Assembly (NCBI GenBank): GCA_027623235.1
Contig: JAQBVJ010000010.1
Span: 1-64,000 of the forward strand
DNA length: 64,000 nt
Origin: Planctomycetota bacterium
Lineage (GTDB): Bacteria > Planctomycetota > Planctomycetia > Planctomycetales > Planctomycetaceae
Direction: 5' to 3'
The notes beneath the pieces are model-generated. The model was given only the letters and a program-made list of their open reading frames with translations. It was not told where the DNA came from and ran no database searches. Below, piece by piece: positions 27,151 through 37,090 of this stretch. The position numbers and the translations under genes are program-made. Position 1 is the stretch's first letter; every line of letters begins with the position of its first letter.

Positions 27151-27431
27151 TGTGTCTTCCGTTTTAGTCGTCCCCGGGACGAGAACTCAGCTGGCCTGAT
27201 GCCGAACGGCGCGGCCCCCAGGGTTTCATAAGGGAAGGCCATCCTACGTGCGTGCTATGGCTCCCACAAGATTCGACACCAATGGTGAGGCGGAAGAGTC
27301 ACGAAAGAGGACATGAGTTTCCGGATTGTCCCGGTCCGGAAATCCGGAGCGGATCGCAGCAGGCGCCCGTGGAGAGTTTCTGCCAGCGGTCGTAGACACT
27401 CACACCATCGGGACTAAAGTCTTCCAGTGCA

Positions 27432-28265
27432 TCAACCACCCTGCGACAGCTTTCCGACGACTGCAGGTATGAGCCGCGAAAGACGCTCACCCCCCGTGGC
27501 AGCGACCGCAAGGATCTTTGCGATGTCAACTGGCTCAAGTTCATTCGGCAGGCACATGTCGGTCACGATTGAGCAACCCAGGACCCGAAGGCCTGCGTGA
27601 TTGGCGACGATGACTTCCGGCACCGTCGACATTCCGACAACGTCTGCTCCCAGTGTTCGCAGCATGCTGTATTCCGCACGAGTCTCCAGGTTGGGACCGG
27701 TAACGGCAATGAATACACCTCGATGAGCGGCGATCCCAAGTTCGCCGGCTGTCTTATGGGCGAGCGTCGACAGTTTCCGCGTGTAAGGCTCACTCATGTC
27801 GGGAAAACGCGGGCCGAGACTCTCGTCGTTTTCACCAATGAGCGGGTTGTCTCCCATCAGGTTGATGTGATCGTCGATGATCATCAAATCGGCGAGCTGG
27901 AATTCCGGATTCATCCCGCCGGCCGCGTTGGTCACAATGAGAATCTCAATCCCAAGAGCCTTCATGACGCGAACAGGAAAGGTGACCTGCTGCATCGTGT
28001 AGCCCTCGTAGAAATGGAAACGGCCTTCCATAGCGACGATCGGGACACCTGAGAGCGATCCGCAGATAAGCTGGCCAGCGTGAGACTCGACTGTCGATTC
28101 CGGGAAGTGCGGAATTTCTGAGTAGTGGATCACCGCGTCCTGCTGAATCTGCTCAGCAAGCCCGCCCAGGCCGGTGCCAAGAATGAGTCCGACTCGAGGC
28201 GTCCCGTTCCACTTTTCACGAATGGCAGCAGCGGCTTCGTTGATATCTGCAGCAAGTTGTGTCAC
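27432..28265 (-). CDS. Purine nucleoside phosphorylase (trimeric family)
   Basis: A 277-residue member of the trimeric PNP/MTAP family, which cleaves purine nucleosides with phosphate to base plus ribose-1-phosphate. Motifs in order: [50 protein letters not shown] with the purine-binding Glu, and [16 protein letters not shown]. At the place where inosine/guanosine-specific PNPs have Asn (N243 in human PNP) this protein has Asp (SIVTDMC), as in MTAP, so 6-aminopurines could be its substrates. I would not use a specific symbol for this reason. The 281 bp between this gene and the response regulator show no features. Confidence 0.92.
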   Translation of the reverse strand: MTQLAADINEAAAAIREKWNGTPRVGLILGTGLGGLAEQIQQDAVIHYSEIPHFPESTVESHAGQLICGSLSGVPIVAMEGRFHFYEGYTMQQVTFPVRVMKALGIEILIVTNAAGGMNPEFQLADLMIIDDHINLMGDNPLIGENDESLGPRFPDMSEPYTRKLSTLAHKTAGELGIAAHRGVFIAVTGPNLETRAEYSMLRTLGADVVGMSTVPEVIVANHAGLRVLGCSIVTDMCLPNELEPVDIAKILAVAATGGERLSRLIPAVVGKLSQGG

Positions 28266-28396
28266 CAGTCGCTCCCAAAAGCTTGATCCAATCGGAAGAG
28301 GAGCGTAACGATCCGTAGACAGATTTTCTCCTGACAGAAATCGCTTTTTCGTGAGTCCCGGAAGTCATGGCACGACCGCACCAGGCTGGGTCAGCT

Positions 28397-28735
28397 TCAT
28401 CCGCCGGCTGTGTAACAGTTCCAGCAGAGCTCGAAGCTCGCCGCGTTCAACTCCCCACAATCCATGCACTGCCACTCGTCCTGTGGCGAAGCTCCGGCGC
28501 GTGTCGATGTTGCTTCCCAAAGACGAATCAATTCTTTGGCTCGATCCGCTGAGTCTGCTTTTGCGACGAGACGCGGGGCTGTCGGGATCCCGACCGGAAT
28601 ATCACCGAGGGCTCCCTGCAGAGCTCCGCCGGAGACGGTGCAATCGACACCCGCATCTGCCAGCCAGGCTCGAATAATGTGTGCCTGCTGCTCGTTTTCG
28701 GCCACGTACACGTCAATGAGGGCCAGTGGATCCAT
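28397..28735 (-). CDS. DUF2007 protein with C-terminal zinc ribbon
   Basis: A 112-residue protein. The N-terminal ~75 residues match DUF2007 (putative signal-transducing family): VYVAENEQQAHIIRAWLADAGVDCTV, then a loop, then VAKADSADRAKELI. The C-terminus is a four-Cys zinc ribbon of RanBP2-like spacing, CMDCGELN...CWNC. This two-part build is common in planctomycetes. Function is unknown; the zinc ribbon suggests protein or nucleic-acid binding in the cytoplasm. It stands alone, 131 bp from the PNP gene. Confidence 0.88.
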   Translation of the reverse strand: MDPLALIDVYVAENEQQAHIIRAWLADAGVDCTVSGGALQGALGDIPVGIPTAPRLVAKADSADRAKELIRLWEATSTRAGASPQDEWQCMDCGELNAASFELCWNCYTAGG

Positions 28736-28833
28736 CGCGTTCTGCTTGTGAAGGGGAACTTGCGCTTCGCAAACAACAGACAGTCAATGCGAGCATCTCG
28801 GCGCGAATCCACGAGGTTGCGGGTCAACGTTGA

Positions 28834-30189
28834 CTACGCGTCGATCTGCTTCAGCTCACCCGTGCTGTCGCCAAATTCAGCCACGTTGGCACCGACGCGG
28901 TGCAGCATGCTCAGGAACAGATTGTTGAACGGCGTTTTGTTCGGCACTCGCAAGTGACGCCCCGTGGCGATTGAGCTGCCACCTTTTCCTGCCAGGATGA
29001 TCGGCAGGTCCTCATGACGATGCCGGTTGCCGTCACCAAGTCCGCTTCCGAGGACGATCATCGAATTGTCCAGCAGCGAGCCTTCGCCCTCGCGAGTCTC
29101 CTTCATTCGCGTCACGAAACGGGCAAACTGTTTGACCGTGAACTCATCGATCTTCTGAAGATCGGCGATCTTGTCCTCGACGCCGAGATGGTGTGAGAGC
29201 TGATGATGGCCGCTTTTCACACCAGCCATCGGGTACGACCGGTTGCTGCCCTCGTTGGCCAGCATGTAGGTGATGATCCGCGTGCTGTTGGTCCGGAAGG
29301 CTAGAATCATCAAGTCGTACATCAGATTCATGTGCTCGGTGAGATCCCCAGGTGTGCTGTGCGGGATGTCGAAGTCAGGAGTTTCCAGCTCGGCGGATTT
29401 CTGAGCCTGCTCGATCCGCTGCTCGATTTCGCGAACGCTCGTGAAGTACTCGTCGAGCTTTCGCTTGTCCGTCTGCCCGAGCTGCCCGCTCAACTTTTGA
29501 GCGTTACCCGCGACAACGTCGAGAATGCTGCGGCGATATTTTGCTTTCTTTGCCCGTTCTTCGGGAGTTCCGTCTTTCTCGCCGAAGAGTCGCTCGAAGA
29601 CCTGACGAGGGTTGATTTCTTTGGCCATCGGAGTCGTGGCCGTCTTCCATGAAATCGTTGACGAGTACGCACAGCTGTAGCCGGAATCGCAGTTACCGGC
29701 GGTCCGTCCCCGTTCGAGCCCGATTTCCAGGGATGGCAATCGAGTCTGTTTGCCGATCGCTTCCGCAGCGATCTGGTCCGCAGAGACTCCCACGCGAATG
29801 TTCGCTCCTGCCGTCTTGACGGGATGGGCCCCCGTCAGGAACGACGCGGCCGATCTCGCGTGATCGCCAGGGCCGTCGCCGTGAGCGTATCCCTGCTCCT
29901 GAGCCAGGCCGGAGATCACGTTGAACTCAGACTTGACTGGCTCAAGCGATTTGAGCGTGCGGCTCAATTCGTAATCCGTTCCTTCGGATGCGGGAGTCCA
30001 GTCCGGCATGATCGCGCCGTTCGGGAAGAAGACAAATCCCATTCGAAGCGGCGCTGCTTCTGGTCCCGCTGCGGCAAGCCCGTTTTCCGGCAGCATCGCG
30101 TTGAGCAGCGGCAGGCCCATCAACGCACCGACGCCTTTCAGCATGGTCCGGCGTGGCATCTCGGTCATTTTGTGAATGTGAAATGTCAT
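28834..30189 (-). CDS. DUF1552 domain protein, Tat-exported
   Basis: A 451-residue exported protein of the DUF1552 family. The N-terminus PRRTMLKGVGALMGLPLLNAML looks like a Tat-type signal (twin Arg followed by a hydrophobic run). The family pattern MGFVFFPNGAIMPDWTP, SGLAQEQGYAHGDGPGDHARSAASFLTG and the late VLGSGLGDGNRHRHEDLPIILAGKG are clear. DUF1552 proteins almost always pair with DUF1592-type cytochromes; here the ATG overlaps the stop of that gene by 4 bp (ATGA), which implies translational coupling. Its biochemical role is not known; the fold is related to DUF1501/alkaline phosphatase-like proteins. Confidence 0.94.
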   Translation of the reverse strand: MTFHIHKMTEMPRRTMLKGVGALMGLPLLNAMLPENGLAAAGPEAAPLRMGFVFFPNGAIMPDWTPASEGTDYELSRTLKSLEPVKSEFNVISGLAQEQGYAHGDGPGDHARSAASFLTGAHPVKTAGANIRVGVSADQIAAEAIGKQTRLPSLEIGLERGRTAGNCDSGYSCAYSSTISWKTATTPMAKEINPRQVFERLFGEKDGTPEERAKKAKYRRSILDVVAGNAQKLSGQLGQTDKRKLDEYFTSVREIEQRIEQAQKSAELETPDFDIPHSTPGDLTEHMNLMYDLMILAFRTNSTRIITYMLANEGSNRSYPMAGVKSGHHQLSHHLGVEDKIADLQKIDEFTVKQFARFVTRMKETREGEGSLLDNSMIVLGSGLGDGNRHRHEDLPIILAGKGGSSIATGRHLRVPNKTPFNNLFLSMLHRVGANVAEFGDSTGELKQIDA

Positions 30190-33029
30190 TTTCTGTCTCC
30201 ATCGCCTCGGCGTTTCTGGAACGGTTTACTGTGAACGATGCCCTGCACCACTTCTGAAAACCGATAATTGTTCTGGCTCAATCGATTAAGAATTTCGTCG
30301 ACAGCACAGCGGTCATAGTAACTCAGGCCTCGACCGAGTGCATATGTCAGCATCTTTTCGGCGAGCGACCGGCTGAACTGTTTCTTACGCTGCTTGAGAA
30401 TCTGCACGAGCTCGATCGGTCCGCTGAACTTCTCTCCGGACGGCAGTTCCCCGGACGAATCGACCGGATGTTTGCCATCCTTGTCGCGCCAGACTCCGAC
30501 CGCGTCAAAGTTCTCGAAGCCGAATCCCAGCGCGTCCATCGTCGTGTGACAGGAAGCGCAGCCCGGGTCAGCTCGATGCTGCTCCAGTTGCTCCCGGAGT
30601 GTCCCGTCGGGGGCCGACTTCCTGGTTTCCTCAAGCTCCGGAACTCCCGGCGGCGGTGGCGGCGGTTCCTTACCGAGGATGTTTACGAGAATCCACTTGC
30701 CGCGTTTGACGGGTGAGGTTCGATCCGGATTCGACGTGATCGTCAGGATGCTCGCGTGGGTCAGCACGCCAGCTCGCTGAGCTGCATTGAGTGAGACCTT
30801 TTGAAATTCTTCGCCGCTGACGTTCGGCATTCCGTAATGGCGAGCCAGCCGTTCGTTGACGAACGTGAAGTCCGCATCAAGGAAGTCGAGGATACTCCGG
30901 TCCTCACGCATGACTTCTCCAAACAGCAACAGCGTCTCGCGTTTCATGTCGTCGCGAAGTCGCTTGTCGAAATCGGGAAAGACATCGGGGTCGGGCGTGA
31001 CTTCGTCCAGTATTCGCAAATTCAGCCATTGTTCCGCGAAGTTGTCGACGATCGATCGCGACTTGTCGCTCTTCAACATGCGCTGCACCTGGGCCGCAAG
31101 CACGGCGGAATCGTGGAGTCGTCCTTCGCGAGCGAGCTTGAAGAGTTCCTCATCCGGCATGCTTGACCACAGGAAGTACGACAGTCGCGAGGCAAGCTCA
31201 AAATCGGTCACTGCCCGCTCGGCATTCGGGTCGTCCGGTTTCTGATCGGTCTCAATCCGAAACAGGAACGACGGCGAAACGAGTACGCCCTGCACGGCGA
31301 GACGGATGGCAAAGTCGTACGGCTCGCCGTCTTTCACGACAGCCTCGACGATTGAGACGAACGGCTGAAGTTCGTCGTCTGTCGTGGGACGCCGGAATGC
31401 CCGCTCGACGAATGGTCGCAGAACCTGGCGCGAGGCCTCGGCGACGCTTCGATCTTTATCGGGCCGTGCTGAGACGAACTCGGCAACGTGAGCAGCCGTC
31501 TCTGGTGAGACCGGCGCGGAGACCTCAAACTGACCGATGAAGAGATTCCGGTCGGCTTTGTCCTTAACGTAAAAATCGTTGATGAACGCCGCCGCGATCT
31601 GCCGCCGTCCCGCTTTGAGTTGGACTCGGTGTTCGTATTCGCCGGGCTTCATCTGGCCCTGGACATCAAACACGTGGACGGGCCGCCGATCGATGCGCAG
31701 CTGCATCTTTGCGAGTTCGTCGCCGGCCTGTTGCGCCTGTGCCCGAATTCGCACGACGTACTCACCGTCAAACGGCGCGTCGTACTCGAGATACACCTCA
31801 CCGCTGCTCGAGACCCCGAAGAATTCGCCGCCAACCCGCATTTCTGGATTCGATCTGAGGCTGCCGACGTCGAATGTCTTTCGCAGTGACTCCGGCGTCA
31901 CCATTGGCAAAGCGTCCGCCGTGATCTGCTCGGCCGCGTCGAGGTACTTCTCCATGAGCAGCGGCGAGAGCGACAAAACGTCGCCCATATTGTCGAAGCC
32001 GTACCCGACATCGTCGGACGGAAAGTCGGCAGCGGGTTGAAACGTGACGCCAAGAAGATCGTGGACTGTGTTGTTGTACTCAGCCCGGTTCAGTCGTCGC
32101 ACCGTGACGCGGCCGGGATCGTCGATGAGGTCGCAATCGAGGTTGTAAAGTTTGTCCTCAAGGTACGCGACGATTTCCTGGCGGGCTTCTCCGGCAGGCT
32201 GATCAGCATCGGGCGGCGGCATCGCTCCGATTTCGATCATCGCGAGGATTTTCTCCCAGTGCTCACGGTCGCCCTTGACGATCGCATCCGCGCCGGTCCA
32301 CTTTGAAAAATCGACGCCGGCCTGAGCTTCTTCTCCGAGATGACAATCCAGACAGTAAGCCTTCAGGAAGGGCTGCAGCTTTGTGTCAAACAGGTCCGGC
32401 GGAGCAGGCTCCGCTGCCGAAAGCTCCTCGGAACCGCCTGGCTCACCCGCGCCGTTCGGAGCAAAGACGATCGCAAGGACGGCGACGAGAATCCCGCCAG
32501 CTCCAGCCGCAATTTGCCACCGTCGGATCCCGCCCGGCAGTTTCCATCCTGAGGGCTCCTTCTTGTTTCGACCTTTGCTGCGGCGGACATCTCCGTTGTC
32601 TTTTTGAGACTGGTTACGGGCGCGTCGGCGCGTCGCGTTTCTTGCATCGAGGTCGAAATCGTCCGCATCGTCGTCGCTCTTGAAGTCAGCTTCCGCCGAC
32701 CTGGCCTCGGCCGGTTTTGTTTCAGCACGAACTCGCCGTCGAGCCTGCTCGAGGCCGACTGCCCGGCGTTGTTTGATCGGAGAAGTCCGCTCCTCTGTGA
32801 CGCCTCGGCTGACTGCGCGAGGACTGGGGGCTTCGGAATTGCCGAGACCAGCAACTTCTTCTTCCGATGCCAGTGCCAGTGCTGATTCCGGTGCCGGCAT
32901 TGGAATTCGAAGTTTCCCCTGACACTCCTCCTGCGGGCAGCGCGCGACGCGGCCGGCGAATTTCCGCTCAACTTTGAAACGGAAGTCGCAATGCGGGCAA
33001 CGGATGGAGAGGGTTGTGGCAGCTGCCAT
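30186..33029 (-). CDS. DUF1587/1592/1588/1585 cytochrome c-type protein with zinc-ribbon N-terminus
   Basis: A 948-residue protein. Residues 11-36 form a zinc-ribbon-like motif (CPHC...CPQEEC), then a charged Ser/Arg/Lys-rich region, one transmembrane helix (~170-190), and a large extracytoplasmic part: a PSCyt1-type c-heme site CLDCH at ~225, then DUF1587, DUF1595, DUF1592, DUF1588 and DUF1585 in the usual order. A second c-heme-like CASCH at ~823 lies in the DUF1588 part. These planctomycete proteins are thought to be surface redox proteins of unknown substrate. I start at 33029 (MAAATTLSI, GAGAG upstream); the open frame reaches 33326 but that extension is not conserved-looking. Co-transcribed with the DUF1552 gene. 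Confidence 0.93.
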   Translation of the reverse strand: MAAATTLSIRCPHCDFRFKVERKFAGRVARCPQEECQGKLRIPMPAPESALALASEEEVAGLGNSEAPSPRAVSRGVTEERTSPIKQRRAVGLEQARRRVRAETKPAEARSAEADFKSDDDADDFDLDARNATRRRARNQSQKDNGDVRRSKGRNKKEPSGWKLPGGIRRWQIAAGAGGILVAVLAIVFAPNGAGEPGGSEELSAAEPAPPDLFDTKLQPFLKAYCLDCHLGEEAQAGVDFSKWTGADAIVKGDREHWEKILAMIEIGAMPPPDADQPAGEARQEIVAYLEDKLYNLDCDLIDDPGRVTVRRLNRAEYNNTVHDLLGVTFQPAADFPSDDVGYGFDNMGDVLSLSPLLMEKYLDAAEQITADALPMVTPESLRKTFDVGSLRSNPEMRVGGEFFGVSSSGEVYLEYDAPFDGEYVVRIRAQAQQAGDELAKMQLRIDRRPVHVFDVQGQMKPGEYEHRVQLKAGRRQIAAAFINDFYVKDKADRNLFIGQFEVSAPVSPETAAHVAEFVSARPDKDRSVAEASRQVLRPFVERAFRRPTTDDELQPFVSIVEAVVKDGEPYDFAIRLAVQGVLVSPSFLFRIETDQKPDDPNAERAVTDFELASRLSYFLWSSMPDEELFKLAREGRLHDSAVLAAQVQRMLKSDKSRSIVDNFAEQWLNLRILDEVTPDPDVFPDFDKRLRDDMKRETLLLFGEVMREDRSILDFLDADFTFVNERLARHYGMPNVSGEEFQKVSLNAAQRAGVLTHASILTITSNPDRTSPVKRGKWILVNILGKEPPPPPPGVPELEETRKSAPDGTLREQLEQHRADPGCASCHTTMDALGFGFENFDAVGVWRDKDGKHPVDSSGELPSGEKFSGPIELVQILKQRKKQFSRSLAEKMLTYALGRGLSYYDRCAVDEILNRLSQNNYRFSEVVQGIVHSKPFQKRRGDGDRK

Positions 33030-33324
33030 CGAGCAATCTCTCGGAGTGACAACAGAAATCTGCTTTGGACGGAATGTGGGGATTCGCGGGGGAGTGAAGG
33101 CGGGGCCGGCGGCATTGGCCGATGCGGCATTGTAGGAAATTCGACGCCCGGATGCCCGACAAAACGCCCCAATGTGCGGCAGAGAGCGATTCCTGGAAAC
33201 TCGCGGGAAGAGACGACAGCTGCGACAATTGAGCCGGCTGGTTTCGACGATCGAGGCGGACATCCGATCCTGTCCCGGTGAAGATCCTGTTCCGGCGAAA
33301 ACGACGACTCCGGAATCGCGCGTC

Positions 33325-34326
33325 ATGAACTCAATCCATCCAGGTCAGATTCTGAAATCGCACTTTCCGGCGATCGAGTCTCCGGGCCGCCTTGTGCCAG
33401 TCGAAGCCAGCGGGTTCAGCGGAGCCGCGATCTTCCGCGTCGACACCCAGGCGGGCTCGTTCTGCCTGAGACGCTGGCCAACTGGCACGATGTCTGGCTC
33501 ACGACTGGCCGGCATCCACCGATTGGTCACGGAAATTTTCCGTTCGGGAATCCGTGTCGTCCCCGTGCCGCTGGCCGCTGAAAACGGGCTCAGCTTTGTT
33601 GAGGACGGCGGAACTCTCTGGCAGCTCGAACCGTGGATGCCGGGCGAGGCCGATTTTCATGAGACCCCGACGGCGGCCCGACTCGAATCCGCACTCACAA
33701 TGCTCGCCCGGATTCACAACGTCGGGGAGGCAGCTTCACCAGCGGCAATACATCGCGGCACACCACAAACGATTCCGGAGCGTCTGGAAATTCTTCGCGA
33801 GACCGTGCGGGATTCTGTCCGGATCGAAGCAGGCCTCTCACAGGAATCGGACGCTCGCTTTCGAATTGTCGCTCGCAAAATCGCAACGCTGTTTGCGAAA
33901 CGGCAAACGGCCATCACCGCCGCACTCAACGACGCCTCACGAAATCCGGTTCCGATCCTGCCCTGCCTGCGCGATGTCTGGCACGATCATCTGTTGTTTT
34001 CGGGAGACACTCTCACGGGGCTGATCGACTTCGGCGCGGTGAGGCTCGACACTGTTTCGGCCGACCTGTCACGCCTTCTGGGAAGCCTCTTCCAATCATC
34101 GTTCGAGCTCGACCGGTCACGCTGGGACGAGGCGTTATCGATTTACGAACTCTCGCGGCCGCTCACCACGGGCGAACGGTCACTGATTCCGATCCTCGAC
34201 GAATCCGGAGTCATCCTCAGCGGCATGCACTGGCTTCGAGCCCGCTACGTCCGAAATTCCCCGTTCGATCTACCGAGGGTCTGCGAGCGACTGGAGTCGA
34301 TCGCCGCCCGACTTGAGGCACGCTGA
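33325..34326 (+). CDS. Aminoglycoside phosphotransferase-like (APH) protein
   Basis: A 333-residue protein of the APH/choline-kinase-like fold. An N-lobe with FSGAAIFRVDTQAGSFCLRRW is followed by a C-lobe with DVWHDHLLFSGDTLTGLIDFGAVRLD, which matches the catalytic HxD...DFG-like region, though the catalytic loop reads W-H-D-H and the usual downstream Asn is missing (LLF). It may phosphorylate a small molecule or be a degenerate family member; it is not evidence for antibiotic resistance. The start at 33325 is preferred over 33172 because the extra 51 residues are Arg-rich and overlap the divergent DUF1592 gene's upstream region. Confidence 0.8.
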   Translation: MNSIHPGQILKSHFPAIESPGRLVPVEASGFSGAAIFRVDTQAGSFCLRRWPTGTMSGSRLAGIHRLVTEIFRSGIRVVPVPLAAENGLSFVEDGGTLWQLEPWMPGEADFHETPTAARLESALTMLARIHNVGEAASPAAIHRGTPQTIPERLEILRETVRDSVRIEAGLSQESDARFRIVARKIATLFAKRQTAITAALNDASRNPVPILPCLRDVWHDHLLFSGDTLTGLIDFGAVRLDTVSADLSRLLGSLFQSSFELDRSRWDEALSIYELSRPLTTGERSLIPILDESGVILSGMHWLRARYVRNSPFDLPRVCERLESIAARLEAR

Positions 34327-34338
34327 TTCGAACGCGGC

Positions 34339-34392
34339 ATGGGCATCCTGCCCATTCCGAATCTGCGTGAAGCACGGCCCGGCAGACCGTGC
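34339..34392. repeat. Two short palindromes in the 34327-34618 gap
   Basis: ATGGGCA-TCC-TGCCCAT (34339-34355) and GCACGG...CCGTGC (34372-34377 with 34387-34392) lie just after the phosphotransferase-like gene. Neither has a T-run. They look like members of short intergenic repeat families. The rest of the 292-bp gap shows nothing else apart from the ribosome binding site of the next gene. Confidence 0.5.
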
Positions 34393-34618
34393 CACTTTCC
34401 GGAAGTTGTTTCGGGACGGATCCGAAGTTAAGCGGCTGTTGAAAAATGCGATCCCCACCGCAACTCAGAGAATTCCGGGTTTTCCGCCTATTGCCCGGCA
34501 TTCTCAGTCGTTGACCTGTTAACACTGCTCGGCCGGTCGCGTAACTTCACCGCGCCGCACGACGCGACACACGGATTTCTGATCCAGACGGTCTCAAAGG
34601 TTCGATGGGAGAACAGAC

Positions 34619-37030
34619 ATGTTGAGGTCACTGTCACTACTGGTTTTGGGATTCGCACTGCTGTTGCCGAATCTCGCGTCCGCACAGGTCATCATCATTG
34701 ACCAGACCAGTCGCCGGATCTTTCTGCCGCCCAATCCGCCTCGACTGCCGATTCCGCGTCCTCAACCGCCGGAAGCAAACTTCAAAGTCACCCGCGTCGA
34801 CATCCAGTCGGACGTCCGCGATCAAATCGCGAAGGTGCAGGTCTCGCAGGTCTTCAAGAATGTCTCAAGCCAGACGATTCAGACTCAGATCATGTTCCCC
34901 CTGCCGACCGACGCGGCGATCAGTGAGCTGACTCTGCTGGTCGACGGCAAGGAATTCACCGGCCGACTGATGAAGAAAGAAGAAGCACGAGCGACCTACG
35001 AAGCCATCGTGCGGCAGCGAAAAGACCCGGCTCTGCTGGAGTACATGGGGCAAGGCCTGTTCCAGACGAGCGTCTTTCCAATTCCGCCGAATGCCGAACG
35101 AACCGTCGAGATCCGCTACCAGCAACTGCTGAAAAAGGACAACGGGCTCGTCGATCTGCTGTTCCCGATCGGCACGAACAAGCACACCTCGAAAGCCGTC
35201 GACAATCTCAACGTGACGGTGCGGGTCAACGCGACCGACCAGATCCGCACGGTCTACAGCCCGTCTCACGAAATCAGCATCGACCGCCCCAACGATAAAA
35301 CCGCGGTCTGCAAGCTTGCTCTGAAAAATGTCCAAGCTCCGGACGATTTCCGGCTGATGTACGGCACCCAGAACGGGCTCGTCGGGATGAACGTCATTTC
35401 GTACCGGCCCAGCGACAGCGAAGATGGCTATTTCCTGCTGCTCGCCAGTCCCGAGCTGAAACGTGACGACAGCAAGACGGTTTCGAAGTCGGTCATCTTC
35501 GTCCTCGACCGGTCCGGCAGCATGAACGGCGAGAAAATCGAACAGGCGCGAGCGGCTCTGAAGTACTTCCTGAACCGGCTTCAAAAGTCGGACACGTTCA
35601 ACATCGTCGCCTACGACTCGGCCGTCGAAAGTTTCCGACCGGAACTGCAGCGGGCAGACGAAAAGACCGTGCAGGAAGCTCTGGGTTTTGCGGACGGCCT
35701 CTTCGCCGGCGGCAGTACGAATATCGACGCAGCCCTGCAGACGTCGCTGGCGATGCTTACGGCGAAAAGTCATCCCAGTTACGTCCTGTTCCTCACCGAT
35801 GGCCTGCCGACTGTCGGCACACGGGATGAGCGACAGATCGCGTCCAGCGCGAAGCAGGCGAATCAGGTCGGGGCGAGGCTGTTCAATTTCGGCGTCGGCT
35901 TCGACGTCAACAGCCGTCTGCTCGACCGCCTGTCACACGACCATCGCGGTCAGTCGGTTTACGTGCGGCCGAACGAGGACATCGAAACTCACGTGGCCGG
36001 CCTCTACAACCGCATCGGCTCACCGCTGCTGACCGACATCGGCATGGCGATCGAATTTGACCGTGAGCAGGCGGCGTCCGAACCGAAACCGATTGCTCGG
36101 ATGTACCCGCAGCAACTCACCGATCTGTTCTACGGTGAGCAGTTCGTCGTCGTCGGCCGCTACCGCAAGGGTGGCGCGGCCAAAGTGACGCTCACCGGCC
36201 ACTATGCTGGCGAGCAGAAGAAGTTCACGTTCGGAGCCGACTTCGTTGACCGCAGCGCCGACGAGTCGAACGGGTTCGTCGAGAAACTGTGGGCCGTCCG
36301 ACGGGTTGGCGAGATCATCGACGAACTCGACCTGCGCGGCCAGAACCAGGAGCTGGTCACGGAACTCGTCGCACTTTCAATCAAGCACGGAATTCTGACT
36401 CCGTACACATCATTCCTGGCCGACGAGAATGTGAGCCTGCGTGATCGTGAGAACCTTGCCCGGGCCTCCCGGGAATCGAGAATCCAGCTTTCCGCCGAAT
36501 CCGGCCAGGATGCGTTTGGCCAGAGAGCATTGAAAGGTGGCTTCCAGCGGGCAGCGGGGCTGGAAGATCTTAAGAAACTGCAGAACAGTGTGGCCAACGA
36601 GGCGAAACCTGCCAGTTCTGCCGGCTCCCCGGCAGGCCCCGGCGGGCGAGGCGGTGCCGCCGGACGCCCTGGAGAAAAAGCGGACAAACAAATCGCCCGT
36701 CGGCGCGTCGTCGACTATGCCGATCTGCTGAAGGAGAAAGCCGCTGCCGAAGCCGAGGGGGACGACAGCTTCGAAGATTCTCTCGACTCAACAGTCGTAC
36801 AGATTGGCCAGAAGACGTTCTTCCGAAAAGACAAAATCTGGAAGGACTCGTCGGTCAAGGAAGAGGAAGAAACGAAAGCCACCCGCATCGTTCAATTCAG
36901 TAAAGAGTATTTCGACCTGGCAGCGTCGCACGGCGGCAAGCTGGCGAAGTACTTTGTATTTGACGAGGCGGTTGTGATTAACCTCGAAGGAAAAACCTAC
37001 CGGGTCGTGCCTGAGGAACCTCAGAAGTAG
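34619..37030 (+). CDS. Exported VIT / von Willebrand A domain protein
   Basis: An 803-residue exported protein. A signal peptide (ending PNLASA, ~23) is followed by a Pro-rich linker, a VIT domain (~50-180; FKNVSSQTIQTQIMFPLP, ARATYEAIV, FQTSVFPIPP), a vWA domain (~290-460) with an intact metal-ion site DRSGS at ~297 and the downstream Thr/Asp positions, then the usual post-vWA region and a Gly/Ala-rich and acidic C-terminal third. The architecture is that of inter-alpha-trypsin-inhibitor heavy chains. The metal site suggests adhesive protein-protein binding at the cell surface. GGAG lies 7 bases upstream. A strong terminator follows, and then a broken alpha-2-macroglobulin-like gene. Confidence 0.94.
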   Translation: MLRSLSLLVLGFALLLPNLASAQVIIIDQTSRRIFLPPNPPRLPIPRPQPPEANFKVTRVDIQSDVRDQIAKVQVSQVFKNVSSQTIQTQIMFPLPTDAAISELTLLVDGKEFTGRLMKKEEARATYEAIVRQRKDPALLEYMGQGLFQTSVFPIPPNAERTVEIRYQQLLKKDNGLVDLLFPIGTNKHTSKAVDNLNVTVRVNATDQIRTVYSPSHEISIDRPNDKTAVCKLALKNVQAPDDFRLMYGTQNGLVGMNVISYRPSDSEDGYFLLLASPELKRDDSKTVSKSVIFVLDRSGSMNGEKIEQARAALKYFLNRLQKSDTFNIVAYDSAVESFRPELQRADEKTVQEALGFADGLFAGGSTNIDAALQTSLAMLTAKSHPSYVLFLTDGLPTVGTRDERQIASSAKQANQVGARLFNFGVGFDVNSRLLDRLSHDHRGQSVYVRPNEDIETHVAGLYNRIGSPLLTDIGMAIEFDREQAASEPKPIARMYPQQLTDLFYGEQFVVVGRYRKGGAAKVTLTGHYAGEQKKFTFGADFVDRSADESNGFVEKLWAVRRVGEIIDELDLRGQNQELVTELVALSIKHGILTPYTSFLADENVSLRDRENLARASRESRIQLSAESGQDAFGQRALKGGFQRAAGLEDLKKLQNSVANEAKPASSAGSPAGPGGRGGAAGRPGEKADKQIARRRVVDYADLLKEKAAAEAEGDDSFEDSLDSTVVQIGQKTFFRKDKIWKDSSVKEEEETKATRIVQFSKEYFDLAASHGGKLAKYFVFDEAVVINLEGKTYRVVPEEPQK

Positions 37031-37057
37031 CGACCGATCACTGTGAGACTCACCAGA

Positions 37058-37090
37058 AGCCGCGGCCGGAATTCCGGTCGCGGCTTTTTT
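37058..37090 (+). terminator. Terminator after VIT/vWA gene
   Basis: A 12-bp stem with a single G-T pair (37058-37069 with 37074-37085, loop AATT) is followed by TTTTT at 37086-37090, 28 bases past the stop codon. It separates this gene from the downstream pseudogene. Confidence 0.88.

Noticed and set aside
33325..34326. Antibiotic-resistance aminoglycoside kinase
   Set aside because: Only the general phosphotransferase fold is supported and the catalytic loop is atypical, so no resistance call is justified.
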